A DNA stretch of 43,613 nucleotides from Cellulomonas sp. APG4. GTDB taxonomy: Bacteria > Actinomycetota > Actinomycetes > Actinomycetales > Cellulomonadaceae. Position numbers and translations under genes: made by a program. Shown here piece after piece: positions 18,849-26,833 of this stretch (the stretch's first letter is position 1; every line of letters starts with the position of its first letter). Under the pieces are notes generated by a model, which was given only the letters and a program-made list of their open reading frames with translations, was not told where the DNA came from and did no database searches. Location of the stretch: contig NZ_JAACYI010000028.1 in NCBI RefSeq assembly GCF_009996735.1, positions 1-43,613 of the forward strand, written 5' to 3'.

Positions 18849-19760
18849 TTACCGGAGCAGGGCAGGACGAGGTGTCAGGGCCGGGAAGAGTCGGCGGAGG
18901 CGACGGGTGAGCGTCGCGGGATCGCGGAGGTCCTCGGCGACCAGGCGGAGGAGGCGCCACCCGGCGTCGAAAAGGGCGTCCTCCCGCCGCTTCTCGCGCA
19001 GGACGGCATCCGGAGTTCCTGCGTACTTGCCCCGCCCGTCGTACTCGGCGAGCACGCACGCTTCCGGCCACCCGACGTCGGCCCAGTACGTGCCGAGGTG
19101 GGTGGGCGCCGCCACCTGGGTCTGCGGTGGGGGTGCTCCGGCGGCCAGCAGCGCGACGCGGGCGAGGCTCTCGCCCGCCGACTCGGCGCCGTCGTCGGCC
19201 AGGTCGAGGACGGTCCGCGCGCGGACCACGCCGCGCCGGCCGGCCATCCCGGTCAGGAGGTCGTGGCAACGCAGCACGTCGGCGCCGCGGTGGAGTGCCG
19301 CATCGGCGACCACGACGCCCCCGCGGATGCTCTCGGTGCGGGCGCAGTCGACCACCGTGCGTTCGAGGCTCGTCACGCGCAGCCCGTGCAACGCGACGAC
19401 GTCGTCGTCGCCGACCGCTGGGCGATGGCGCGTCAGGTCGGCGGGGCCGCCCGCCCGCGAGGAGTAGCGCTGCGTGATGTGGGTGGTCGTCGGCGCGCGA
19501 AGCACCGGCAGTCCCCAGAGCAGCGCGGCTGACGTGTGACTGACGACGGCGTCGCAGGTCAGCTGCCGTCGGAGCGCGCTCATCCGTGCGAGTGCCAGAG
19601 TCCGGGCGTCGTCGGGTCCGCCCAGGAGCGCGGCGTCGACGTAGGCGCCCGGTCGAACGCGCTGCCAGGTCCCGTCCCGCACCAGGGCTGCGACGACGCT
19701 CCGCTCGTGATCGCGCGCGAGGTGGACGGGCGGCGGCGCAATCGGGGGTCCGATGCGCAC
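18849..19760 (-). CDS. AbiEi-type HTH plus DUF559-like nuclease-fold protein
   Basis: This is a protein of about 303 residues from a GTG at 19760; longer frames would enter repeat copy C. Near the N-terminus, VVAALVRDGTWQRVRPGAYVDA resembles the winged-helix start of AbiEi-like proteins. The C-terminal third has VLAEYDGRGKYAGTPDAVLREKRREDALFDAGWRLLRL. This matches the DUF559/VSR-like restriction-endonuclease fold, where E-x-DG...K and the following helix carry the active site. Such proteins are abundant and unexplained in actinobacteria. No partner toxin gene (AbiEii) is next to it. It is bracketed by palindromic elements B and C. The start codon is uncertain. Confidence 0.75.
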   Translation of the reverse strand: MRIGPPIAPPPVHLARDHERSVVAALVRDGTWQRVRPGAYVDAALLGGPDDARTLALARMSALRRQLTCDAVVSHTSAALLWGLPVLRAPTTTHITQRYSSRAGGPADLTRHRPAVGDDDVVALHGLRVTSLERTVVDCARTESIRGGVVVADAALHRGADVLRCHDLLTGMAGRRGVVRARTVLDLADDGAESAGESLARVALLAAGAPPPQTQVAAPTHLGTYWADVGWPEACVLAEYDGRGKYAGTPDAVLREKRREDALFDAGWRLLRLVAEDLRDPATLTRRLRRLFPALTPRPALLR

Positions 19761-19874
19761 CCCTGGTCGTCGTCCCACCGCCCCACCGTGCCTCAGCCGA
19801 CCCCTCGCCCTCCCGTCATCCACAGCCCCAGGCGCGCTACCGGCCCGCCTCTGACGGCCCTCCTGCCGCCACGC

Positions 19875-19930
19875 CGTACATCTGCACCCAGGCCGTACAT
19901 GCGCATGTACGGCCTCGCCGTGCATGTACG
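19875..19930. repeat. 56-bp four-part palindromic element, copy C
   Basis: All four half-sites are exact and fall at the same offsets as in A and B (0, 19, 30, 49). The inner part GCCGTACATGCGCATGTACGGC is a perfect 22-bp palindrome, extended by AGGCC/GGCCT pairing to 13 matched bases per arm. The halves pair at 22 of 28 positions. It lies between two tandem minus-strand genes, about 115 bases before the DUF559-like start. Confidence 0.9.
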
Positions 19931-19982
19931 GCCTCGGCGGGTGGGGGGGTGGTGAGGTAGGGCGGGCCGCCAGGCGCCGGGG

Positions 19983-21533
19983 TCACCAGGGGGCGCGGGC
20001 GTAGTCCTTGAGGAAGCAGCCGTGGAGGTCCTCGCCGGCCTCGCCGCGCACGATCGGGTCGTAGACGCGGGCGGCGCCGTCGACCAGGTCGAGCGGGGCG
20101 TGGAAGCCCTCCTCGGCGAGGCGCACCTTGGTGGGGTGCGGGCGCTCGTCGGTGATCCAGCCGGTGTCGACGGCGGTCATGAGGATGCCGTCAGTCAGCA
20201 TCTCGGCCGCGCTGGTGCGCGTGAGCATGTTGAGGGCGGCCTTGCTCATGTTGGTGTGCGGGTGGCCGGGGCCCTTGTAGCCGCGCGAGAAGACACCCTC
20301 CATCGCGGAGACGTTCACGATGTACGTGCGCCGAGCCGCTGACGCCGCGAGCGCCGGGCGCAGGCGGCTGATCAGGATGAACGGCGCCGTCTGGTTGCAC
20401 AGCTGCACCTCGAGCAGCTCCATCGGGTCCACCTGGTCCACGGTCGCGACCCAGCTGTTGGTCGCGGCGACGTCCGGGATCAGCCCGCCCGCGTCGATCG
20501 AGGTCCCGGCGACCAGACGCTCGAGGCTCGCGGCCTCGGCCGTCAGCGACTGCGCGACGAGGTCCTCCGCGGCGGCCCGCGCGGCCCGCTCGATCGCGAG
20601 CGCGGGGCTCGACAGCTCGCTCACCGAGCCGGCGAGCGCTCGCGGGTGCGCGTCGCTCGTGTGCCCGAACGTCGTGATCATCCGTGCGCCCTCGGCGTCG
20701 AGCGGCGCCTGCTCGGCCTCGACCAGCTGCGTGTACGCGCGCGGCGACCGCCGAACCGTCTGGGCCGCGTTGTTGATCAGCACGTCGAGCGGCCCCTGCG
20801 CCGCGACGTGGTCGGCGAGCGAGACCACCTGCGCCGGGTCGCGCAGGTCGATCCCGACGACGTGCAGCCGGTCCATCCAGTCGCCAGAGTCCTCCATCGC
20901 GCCGAAGCGCCGGACGGCGTCGCGCGGGAAGCGTGTGGTGATCGTGAGGTCCGCGCCGTCGCGCAGCAGCCGCAGCGCGATGTACATGCCGATCTTGGCG
21001 CGCCCACCGGTGAGCAGTGCGCGGCGTCCGGTGAGGTCCGTGCGCGCGTTGCGCTTGGCGTGGTGCAGCGCCGCGCAGGTGGGGCAGAGCTGGTGGTAGA
21101 ACGCGTCGACCACCGTGTAGTCCTGCTTGCACACGTAGCAGGGGCGCGCACGCAGCAGGGTCCCCGCGGTCGCGCCCGTGGCCGACGACGTGAGCGGGAT
21201 CCCGTTGGTCTCGTCGTCGATCCGGCCAGGGCTGCCCGTGGCGGTCGCGGCGATGACGGCGGCGTCGGCCTCGGCGATCGCGCGCCGCTTCTCGTCGCGG
21301 CGGTGCTTCTTGGCCGCCTTGAAGAGCGCCGACGACGCCCGACGCGCGGCCGCGTGCTGCGGGTGCGTCTGGGGCAGGAGGGCGACCTGGTCCATGACCC
21401 GCAGGAACGTCGCGAAGTCCGCCTGGTCGACCGCGGGCTCGTCGGGTGCGGTCGCCGCGAGGTCGCCCGGACGCGCGTCGTCGTCGTGGGGGCCGTCAGT
21501 CTGCTCGGCCCGCGTCGTGGTGTGCGCGCTCAT
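19983..21533 (-). CDS. SDR-family protein with N-terminal zinc ribbon
   Basis: This is a 516-residue protein from the ATG at 21533. Residues 1-125 are charged and low in recognisable structure. CYVC (132-135) and CPTC (150-153) form a likely zinc ribbon, with DAFYHQLC between them. A Rossmann SDR domain follows: nucleotide loop TGGRAKIG (175-182), NNAA (254-257) and the catalytic Ser409 in NVSAMEG. Where the family has YxxxK, this protein has TNMSK (427-431), so Lys431 is present but the catalytic Tyr is Thr. A large insert (about 265-365) also separates the SDR halves. It belongs to a distinct long SDR family; the reaction is unknown and may not be a classical reduction. Confidence 0.8.
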   Translation of the reverse strand: MSAHTTTRAEQTDGPHDDDARPGDLAATAPDEPAVDQADFATFLRVMDQVALLPQTHPQHAAARRASSALFKAAKKHRRDEKRRAIAEADAAVIAATATGSPGRIDDETNGIPLTSSATGATAGTLLRARPCYVCKQDYTVVDAFYHQLCPTCAALHHAKRNARTDLTGRRALLTGGRAKIGMYIALRLLRDGADLTITTRFPRDAVRRFGAMEDSGDWMDRLHVVGIDLRDPAQVVSLADHVAAQGPLDVLINNAAQTVRRSPRAYTQLVEAEQAPLDAEGARMITTFGHTSDAHPRALAGSVSELSSPALAIERAARAAAEDLVAQSLTAEAASLERLVAGTSIDAGGLIPDVAATNSWVATVDQVDPMELLEVQLCNQTAPFILISRLRPALAASAARRTYIVNVSAMEGVFSRGYKGPGHPHTNMSKAALNMLTRTSAAEMLTDGILMTAVDTGWITDERPHPTKVRLAEEGFHAPLDLVDGAARVYDPIVRGEAGEDLHGCFLKDYARAPW

Positions 21534-21698
21534 GCGCCGTTCCGTCCTGCGTGGGGGAGGGCTGCGCGGAGTCGCGGGCCCGAAGAATGGTACGTGCCGT
21601 GCGGACGGGGAGCCGCGAGCCGCCTGATCGAAGGCGGCCAGGATGATCGGGCGCGCGGACGCCCCGCGGCACGAGCCTGGGGAGCGGAAGGGAGTGCC

Positions 21699-22568
21699 GT
21701 GATCACCTGGCTCAACCGGCTCGTCGACCTCGTCGAGGCCGATCTCACCGACGACCTCGACGTCGCGCGGCTCGCCGCGGCGCTCGGCACCAGCGAGTAC
21801 CACCTGCGACGCATGTTCTCGTCGCTCGCCGGCATGCCGGTGTCGGAGTACGTGCGCCGGCGCCGCATGACGACGGCCGCGGCCGATCTGGTCGCGGGCG
21901 GGGACGACCTGCTGGCGATCGCCGTGCGCTACGGCTACGGCTCGGCCGAGGCGTTCGGCCGTGCGTTCGCGTCGGTCCACGGCGTCAGCCCGGGCAGGGC
22001 CAGGCAGGACGGCGGTCCCTTCCGCACCCAACCCGTTCTCAGGTTCCGCCTGACTGTCGAAGGAGCACTGCCCATGGACGTCCGACTCGCCACCCGCCCC
22101 GCGTTCCGCCTCGTCGGGCACGCCGCCCGCGTCCCGCTCGTCCACACGGGCGTCAACCCCGCGATCCAGGCGCACGTCGCGTCACTGGACCCCCAGCAGC
22201 ACCAGCGCCTCAAGGAGCTCGGCGACACCGAGCCGCGCGGCCTGCTCGCCGTGAGCGCGGATCTCGACCCGGACCGTCGCGAGGGCACCGAGCTCACCTA
22301 CCTGCACGGCGTGGCCGTGACGGACGCCGTCGAGCCGCCCGCAGAGCTGGACGTGCTGCCCGTCGAGGCGGGTGCGTGGGCGGTGTTCCGCGCCGAGGGG
22401 CCCTACCCGCAGACCCTCCAGCAGGTGTGGGCGGCGACGGCGACCGAGTGGTTCCCGGCCAACCCGTGGCGGCTGCGCCCCGGGCCGGAGGTCGTCGCGG
22501 TGCTCGAGCGCGCCGACGACTTCAGCACCGCGACCGTCGAGCTCTGGCTGCCCGTCGAGCCCGCTTGA
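21699..22568 (+). CDS. AraC-family regulator with GyrI-like effector domain
   Basis: The start is GTG at 21699, after GGAAGGGAG. The 289-residue protein has an N-terminal AraC double HTH: DDLDVARLAAALGTSEYHLRRMFSSLAGMPVSEYVRRRRM, then AIAVRYGYGSAEAFGRAFASVHGVSPGRAR. After a linker, a GyrI-like/bacterial transcription activator effector-binding domain starts near residue 125 (MDVRLATRPAFRLVGHAARVPL) and ends in ATVELWLPVEP. This domain order (HTH first, GyrI last) is that of Rob/SoxS-like and similar multidrug-sensing regulators. It is divergent from the SDR gene, which is a possible target. Confidence 0.9.
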   Translation: MITWLNRLVDLVEADLTDDLDVARLAAALGTSEYHLRRMFSSLAGMPVSEYVRRRRMTTAAADLVAGGDDLLAIAVRYGYGSAEAFGRAFASVHGVSPGRARQDGGPFRTQPVLRFRLTVEGALPMDVRLATRPAFRLVGHAARVPLVHTGVNPAIQAHVASLDPQQHQRLKELGDTEPRGLLAVSADLDPDRREGTELTYLHGVAVTDAVEPPAELDVLPVEAGAWAVFRAEGPYPQTLQQVWAATATEWFPANPWRLRPGPEVVAVLERADDFSTATVELWLPVEPA

Positions 22569-22580
22569 CAGGGGCGGGCG

Positions 22581-23204
22581 TCAGAGCAGGGAGTCGAGCA
22601 GGCCGGCGTCGAACGCGCGGTTGCGGCTGACCTTGCGGCCCAGCAGGCGCTCGGCGTCGACGTCGGCCCTGCTCAGGCCGTGCTTGCGCATCGCCGCGAC
22701 GGCGGTCAGCACGGGCCAGGCGTAGTGGTCGGGGTTCGCGGTCACGCCGTCGACCACGCCGGGCCGCAGATCGACCAGGTCGAGCACGCGCGGCAGGAAG
22801 ATGCCCGTGATCCGCTCGACCACCCGGTCGCACGTGGGCTCGACCTCGGCCTCGGTCCGGGGTGCGAGGACGGCGCCGCCCGCGGTCGGGGCGAACTCGC
22901 GCGACCGCTCGCCCGAGGTGGTGAACGCCAGCGCGGCCTCGGTCAGCAGCCGAGACCCGTACGGCGGCTGGACCTCCTCCCGGAGCGCACGGAGCTCGGC
23001 GGGCTCGGCCGCCCAGCCGATCAGCACGTACCCGCGGGCTGCGGTCACGTGGTCGAGGGCGAGCCTCCCGACGACGGCGCGTCCGGCCTCGGCACGCACC
23101 CGCACCTCGTTCCGGGCCACCGCGACGCGCGGCTGATCCGCGAGCGCCTCGCGCAGGCGCTCCTGCAGCGCGACCTCGAACGCCTTCCGCACCGTGTCCG
23201 TCAT
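22581..23204 (-). CDS. Hypothetical protein
   Basis: This is a 207-residue soluble protein starting MTDTVRKAFEVALQERLREAL. The mid-section has GYVLIGWAAEPAELRALREEV and PPYGSRLLTEAALAFTTSGE. The C-terminal half has PDHYAWPVLTAVAAMRKHGLSRADVDAERLLGRKVSRNRAFDAGLLDSLL, a helical end. There is no signal peptide or membrane segment. I do not recognise the family. Codon use matches that of its neighbours, so it is very probably a real gene. It converges on the AraC regulator with a 12-base gap. Confidence 0.65.
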   Translation of the reverse strand: MTDTVRKAFEVALQERLREALADQPRVAVARNEVRVRAEAGRAVVGRLALDHVTAARGYVLIGWAAEPAELRALREEVQPPYGSRLLTEAALAFTTSGERSREFAPTAGGAVLAPRTEAEVEPTCDRVVERITGIFLPRVLDLVDLRPGVVDGVTANPDHYAWPVLTAVAAMRKHGLSRADVDAERLLGRKVSRNRAFDAGLLDSLL

Positions 23205-23287
23205 GAGCGGCGACGGTAGCCGAGCCGTTCCGGCGCGTCGTCGGCGGTCCGCGTCGCGTCGCCCGACGGCGTTCCTATGCTCACCTC

Positions 23288-23629
23288 ATGGCCACCGCGT
23301 CCCGCCGCCTGCGCGCCACACGCCGTCGTCGGCGGCGCATGGCGCTCGTCGAGCACGACCTCGCCGACGCGCAGTGGGACGCGCTGCGCGAGGCGTGGGG
23401 TGGCTGCGCCTACTGCGGGGCCGACGGCGTGGCGCTGCAGAAGGACTGCGTGCTGCCGATCTCGCGCGGTGGGCGCTACACCGTGGACAACGTGGTGCCC
23501 GCGTGCGGCTCGTGCAACGCGTCCAAGTGCAACGCCGAGGTGACGGGCTGGATGCGCCGACGGCGGCTCGACGAGCGGGCCTTTCTGCTGCGGCACGCCG
23601 AGATCCGGGCCGTGCTCGCAATCGCCTGA
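23288..23629 (+). CDS. Small HNH-type endonuclease
   Basis: This 113-residue protein has a very basic N-terminus (RRLRATRRRRRR). The HNH core has zinc-binding CAYC (40-43) and CGSC (73-76). LPISRGGRYTVDNVVPAC matches the usual DHxxPxSxGGxxxxxNLxxxC, but the first histidine position reads Asp53-Cys54 (KDCVLP). The Asn (68) and the CNASK end are kept. It is therefore either a variant active site or a binding-only member. Standalone HNH proteins of this size may nick DNA, act in defence, or be remnants of mobile elements; its role here is unknown. Confidence 0.82.
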   Translation: MATASRRLRATRRRRRRMALVEHDLADAQWDALREAWGGCAYCGADGVALQKDCVLPISRGGRYTVDNVVPACGSCNASKCNAEVTGWMRRRRLDERAFLLRHAEIRAVLAIA

Positions 23630-23661
23630 CGGCGGGCCGCGACCGGCGCTAGGTTGCGGGC

Positions 23662-24198
23662 GTGACCCGTGCCCGGAGCGTCGTCGTCGTCGGTCTGCTG
23701 CTCGTTCTCGCAGGCTGCGCGAGCGGGGCGCCCGCGAGCACGTCCGAGATCTCGGAGCGGGTCGAGGGGACGGGGATCGCGCCCGAGCTCGTGCGTGTGG
23801 TGGATCTCGACGGGTTCGACCTGATCACCCAGGCCGTGGGCGTGTGGGGGAGCGACGGCATGTCCGCGCTCTACCTCGCCGAGAGCGGCGGCTCGGTGAT
23901 GCTGGGGAGCGACCGCGTCGCCGATCCGACGGCGGTCCCGTGCGCCGAGCTGCCGGACGCACCGGCGGAGGAGGTCCGCTGCACGGTCGAGCACGACGGC
24001 GCGCAGGTGCTCCTCGAGGCCACGGGAGTCGAGCCCGCGGTGCTGCGCGGCGCGGCCGAGTCCGTGCGCGTGCCGAGCCCGGGCGAGCTGAGCGCCCTCT
24101 TCGCCGACCTCCCGCCGATGCCGGACGCCCCCGTCGAGCGCGGCGACCTGCCCGAGGGCGACGGCGCCCCGAACAACGACGTCGGCGTGGGCGGCTGA
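23662..24198 (+). CDS. Putative lipoprotein
   Basis: The GTG start at 23662 gives 178 residues. The signal sequence VVVVGLLLVLAGC has lipobox LAGC (Cys19), so the protein is predicted to be lipid-anchored outside the membrane. The mature part is acidic, with DLDGFDLITQAVGVWGSD, PCAELPDAPAEEVRC (a possible disulfide) and a Gly/Asp-rich end. No known domain is recognised. A strong hairpin follows the gene. Confidence 0.7.
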   Translation: MTRARSVVVVGLLLVLAGCASGAPASTSEISERVEGTGIAPELVRVVDLDGFDLITQAVGVWGSDGMSALYLAESGGSVMLGSDRVADPTAVPCAELPDAPAEEVRCTVEHDGAQVLLEATGVEPAVLRGAAESVRVPSPGELSALFADLPPMPDAPVERGDLPEGDGAPNNDVGVGG

Positions 24199-24223
24199 GC
24201 CGGCGCGACGCCAGCCGTGGAAG

Positions 24224-24248
24224 GTTCCTCACGGCATGCGTGAGGAAC
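24224..24248. terminator. Hairpin terminator between convergent genes
   Basis: GTTCCTCACG, loop GCATG, then CGTGAGGAAC form a perfect 10-bp stem. It stands 25 bases after the lipoprotein stop and 15 bases before the end of the TetR gene on the other strand. There is no clear T-run on either side, as is common in high-GC actinobacteria. It may serve both strands. Confidence 0.75.
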
Positions 24249-24263
24249 TCTCCGCACGCCGGG

Positions 24264-24839
24264 TCACGCGCCGGCGGACGGCGGCCCGGCGCGGAGGCCG
24301 GTCAGCAGGCTCGCAATCGCACGACGCACGTCAGGGCCCTCGTCCGGTGCAGTGACCCTCGCGAGGAGCAGTCCGTCGAGCAGCGCGAGCACGAGCGAGT
24401 GGTCGGCCTCGGCGGCAGGCAGGCCGAGGGTGCGAAGCTCGGCCACGAGCCGTGCGCGGATCCGGGCCAGGGCGCCTGCGTGCGCGTCGCGGGCCGCGGC
24501 CATGGCCTCCGGGTCGGCAACCACGGCCTGCCGCGCCCTCGTCAACGCCGGGTGCTCGCGGGCCAGGCGGTCGACGAGCGTCGCCAGGGCGTCAGCGAAG
24601 CTGTCGACCCCGCCGCGCTCGGCTGCGCCGGTGACGACCGCACCCCAGAGCGCGAGCTCCCGCTCCGCGATCCGGCCGAGCACTCCGCTCACCAGGGCGC
24701 CACGCGTGCGGCACACGTTCGACGTCGCCCCGGCGGGCAGTGCTGCACGCTCGTCGACGGCGCGGTGCGTCAGGCGGCGCATCCCGCCGTCCGCGAGCAC
24801 CTCGATCGCCGCGTCGAGCACCGCGTCCCTGCGTGTCAC
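24264..24839 (-). CDS. TetR-family repressor
   Basis: The GTG start at 24839 has GAGGAGG upstream; the product has 191 residues. The HTH is RRDAVLDAAIEVLADGGMRRLTHRAVDERAALPAGATSNVCRTRGALVSGVL, in the style of TetR members whose second helix reads LTHRAVDxxAGxPxGxxSxxF. The C-terminal ligand domain is all-helical. It is divergent from a membrane-anchored esterase gene, with one operator palindrome in the gap, so it probably controls itself and that gene. Confidence 0.88.
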   Translation of the reverse strand: MTRRDAVLDAAIEVLADGGMRRLTHRAVDERAALPAGATSNVCRTRGALVSGVLGRIAERELALWGAVVTGAAERGGVDSFADALATLVDRLAREHPALTRARQAVVADPEAMAAARDAHAGALARIRARLVAELRTLGLPAAEADHSLVLALLDGLLLARVTAPDEGPDVRRAIASLLTGLRAGPPSAGA

Positions 24840-24860
24840 CGTGCCTCCTCGACCCTTGCT

Positions 24861-24876
24861 CACTACATCTGTAGTG
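24861..24876. promoter_or_regulatory. TetR operator palindrome
   Basis: CACTACA, two bases (TC), then TGTAGTG: a perfect inverted repeat 21 bases upstream of the TetR start and 32 bases upstream of the esterase start. The AT content is far above the surroundings, so the promoter and operator probably coincide. Confidence 0.85.
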
Positions 24877-24908
24877 TAACGGGATCCGTCGCTCAGGGAG
24901 GGGGCTCC

Positions 24909-26060
24909 ATGTCCGCGATCGTCACCCCGCTGATCTGGACCGTCGTCGTGGCCCTCGTGCTGTGGCCGCGGCTCGTGGGACGTCGCCTCGGCTTCGGCGC
25001 GTACGTCCTGACGATGGCGCCCAACGAGCTGCCCCTGCTGCTGACGGCTGTGCTCGCGGCGACGATGGTCACGAGCGACCGGCCCGACGGCGCCCTCGGG
25101 GCGGTCTGGTGGGTGATGTGGGCGTTCGTCCTGGGCGGGCTGGTGTGGGCCCACCTGCGGGCGCTCCGTGCCGCCGGCGCGCTGGACGGTGCGCTCGAGT
25201 CCGCTCTCGGGGCGGGTTGGCGGCAGGAGCTCGGCCTCGGCTTCGCCCTTCGGTCCCGCCGCGTCCGGGCGTGGCTGGCGGGGGTGCTCCTGCCGTTCCA
25301 GCGGAGGTGGCGGGGGGTCGAGCGGATCCGCGGCGTGCCCTACGGGCCCGATCCGGCCCATCGCCTGGACGTCTACCGCGCGCCGGGCGTCGTCGGGCGA
25401 CGCCCGATCCTGCTGCACTTCCACGAAGGCGGGTTCGTGCAGGGTAGCCGGAGTCGCGAGGGCGTGGCGCTGCTCCGCGGGCTCGCGGCGGCGGGCTGGC
25501 TCTGTCTCAGCGTCGACTACCGCCTGCGTGAGCGCGGAGCGTTTCCGCACCCCCTCGTCGACGCGAAGCGCGCGATCGCGTGGGCGCGTGCGCATGCCGC
25601 GGAGCACGGGGCAGATCCCGCGGAGGTCTACCTGATCGGCGGGTCGGCCGGTGGGCACCTCGCGATCGGGGCCGCGCTGACCGCGGACGACCCGCGGTTC
25701 CAACGGGGATTCGAGCGTGCCGACACCTCGGTGGCGGCGGCCGTGTCGCTCTACGGGTACCTGGGCCCACGCTCCGCCGATCCTGCGAGCGACCCGGCCT
25801 CCCTCGCCGGCCCCGCAAGCCCGCCGCTCATGCTCGTGGACGCCGCGAACGACACCGCACTACCGCCGGGCGGCTCCGCGGCGTGGGCGGCGCAGCTCCG
25901 TGGGGACTCGGGAGCCCCCGTGGTCCGGGCCGTGCTGCCTGGCGCGCAGCATGCCTTCGACCTGTTCGCCTCGGTGCGCGCGCGCCTCGTCGCCGACGCG
26001 GTCGAGGAGTTCCTCGCGTGGGTGCGAGCGACCCGCGAGCCGGCGGCGGGGGCGCGGTGA
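24909..26060 (+). CDS. Membrane-anchored alpha/beta hydrolase (HSL-type esterase)
   Basis: The ATG at 24909 follows AGGGAGGGGG. In the 383-residue product, residues 1-90 hold about three membrane segments, and the rest is a hormone-sensitive-lipase-like esterase. The oxyanion motif reads HFHEGGFVQG (HEGG in place of HGGG). The nucleophile elbow is IGGSAGGH. Asp lies in DAANDTALPP and His in PGAQHAFDLF. The HEGG change at the oxyanion hole is a departure from the commonest form. It should hydrolyse a short ester or amide at the membrane. It is divergent from the TetR gene that likely represses it. Confidence 0.87.
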   Translation: MSAIVTPLIWTVVVALVLWPRLVGRRLGFGAYVLTMAPNELPLLLTAVLAATMVTSDRPDGALGAVWWVMWAFVLGGLVWAHLRALRAAGALDGALESALGAGWRQELGLGFALRSRRVRAWLAGVLLPFQRRWRGVERIRGVPYGPDPAHRLDVYRAPGVVGRRPILLHFHEGGFVQGSRSREGVALLRGLAAAGWLCLSVDYRLRERGAFPHPLVDAKRAIAWARAHAAEHGADPAEVYLIGGSAGGHLAIGAALTADDPRFQRGFERADTSVAAAVSLYGYLGPRSADPASDPASLAGPASPPLMLVDAANDTALPPGGSAAWAAQLRGDSGAPVVRAVLPGAQHAFDLFASVRARLVADAVEEFLAWVRATREPAAGAR

Positions 26061-26122
26061 CCGCACCGCCGGGGAGTCGGCTCGAGCGCTGCGGATGCGG
26101 CTGCCGACGTCTCGGACGCGGT

Positions 26123-26833
26123 TCAGCCGCAGCAGCCGTCCGTGCAGCGGCCGTCGTCGCAGCCGTCCCCGGCCTCGTCCGTCCGCACCAGTGCGCTCAC
26201 GGGTGAGCAGCACGCGTCGCCGCGCCACGCCTCGAGCCCCTCGCGCACCGCGAAGCCCGCGATGACGACGGCGGCCAGAGGATCGGCCCACCACCAGCCG
26301 AGCGCACTGTTGAGGACGAGCCCCACGAGGAGCACCGCCGAGAGGTAGGAGCAGATCAGCGTCTGCTTGGAGTCGGCCACCGCCGACGCCGAGCCGAGCT
26401 CGCGACCGGTGCGCCGCTCGAACCACGAGAGCGCCGGCATGACCGCGAGGGACACGGCCGCGAGCACGATCCCGACGGTCGAGTGCTCGGGCTCCGCGCC
26501 GCCCAGCACCGTGCGGATCGCGTCGAAGGTCACGAACGCGGCCAGACCCAGGAAAGACACGGCGATCACCCGCATCGCCGTGCGCTCGCGGCGGTGCGGG
26601 TCGCGCCCCGCGAACTGCCAGGCCACCGCCGCGGCGGAGAGCACCTCGACGATCGAGTCGAGACCGAAGCCGATGAGGGCCGACGACGACGCGAGGCGCC
26701 CGGCGGTGAGTGCGACCACGGCCTCGACGGCGTTGTAGCTGATCGTCGCGGCCACGACCCAGCGGATGCGGCGCTCGAGGACCGTGCGCCGTTCCGCGCT
26801 TATGCGCGGCAGGGTGGGGGCGGGGGTGCTCAT
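26123..26833 (-). CDS. Cation diffusion facilitator-type metal exporter
   Basis: The 236-residue product has five to six membrane segments: MSTPAPTLPRISAERR, then helices at about 24-43, 51-73, 89-105, 118-137, 159-178 and 185-200. Conserved polar positions include GFGLDSIVE (Asp59) in TM2 and VADSKQTLICSYLSA in TM5. The short C-terminus is Cys/Asp-rich (CCSP, then CDDGRCTDGCCG), a probable metal-binding tail, and the usual long cytoplasmic CDF domain is absent. It overlaps the CmtR-like repressor gene by four bases (ATGA). Cadmium, lead or zinc export is therefore the likely role. Confidence 0.87.
   Translation of the reverse strand: MSTPAPTLPRISAERRTVLERRIRWVVAATISYNAVEAVVALTAGRLASSSALIGFGLDSIVEVLSAAAVAWQFAGRDPHRRERTAMRVIAVSFLGLAAFVTFDAIRTVLGGAEPEHSTVGIVLAAVSLAVMPALSWFERRTGRELGSASAVADSKQTLICSYLSAVLLVGLVLNSALGWWWADPLAAVVIAGFAVREGLEAWRGDACCSPVSALVRTDEAGDGCDDGRCTDGCCG

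Noticed and set aside
18849-19760. AbiE toxin-antitoxin system
   Set aside because: Only the AbiEi-like HTH is present; no AbiEii nucleotidyltransferase gene lies next to it, and the C-terminus is DUF559-like.
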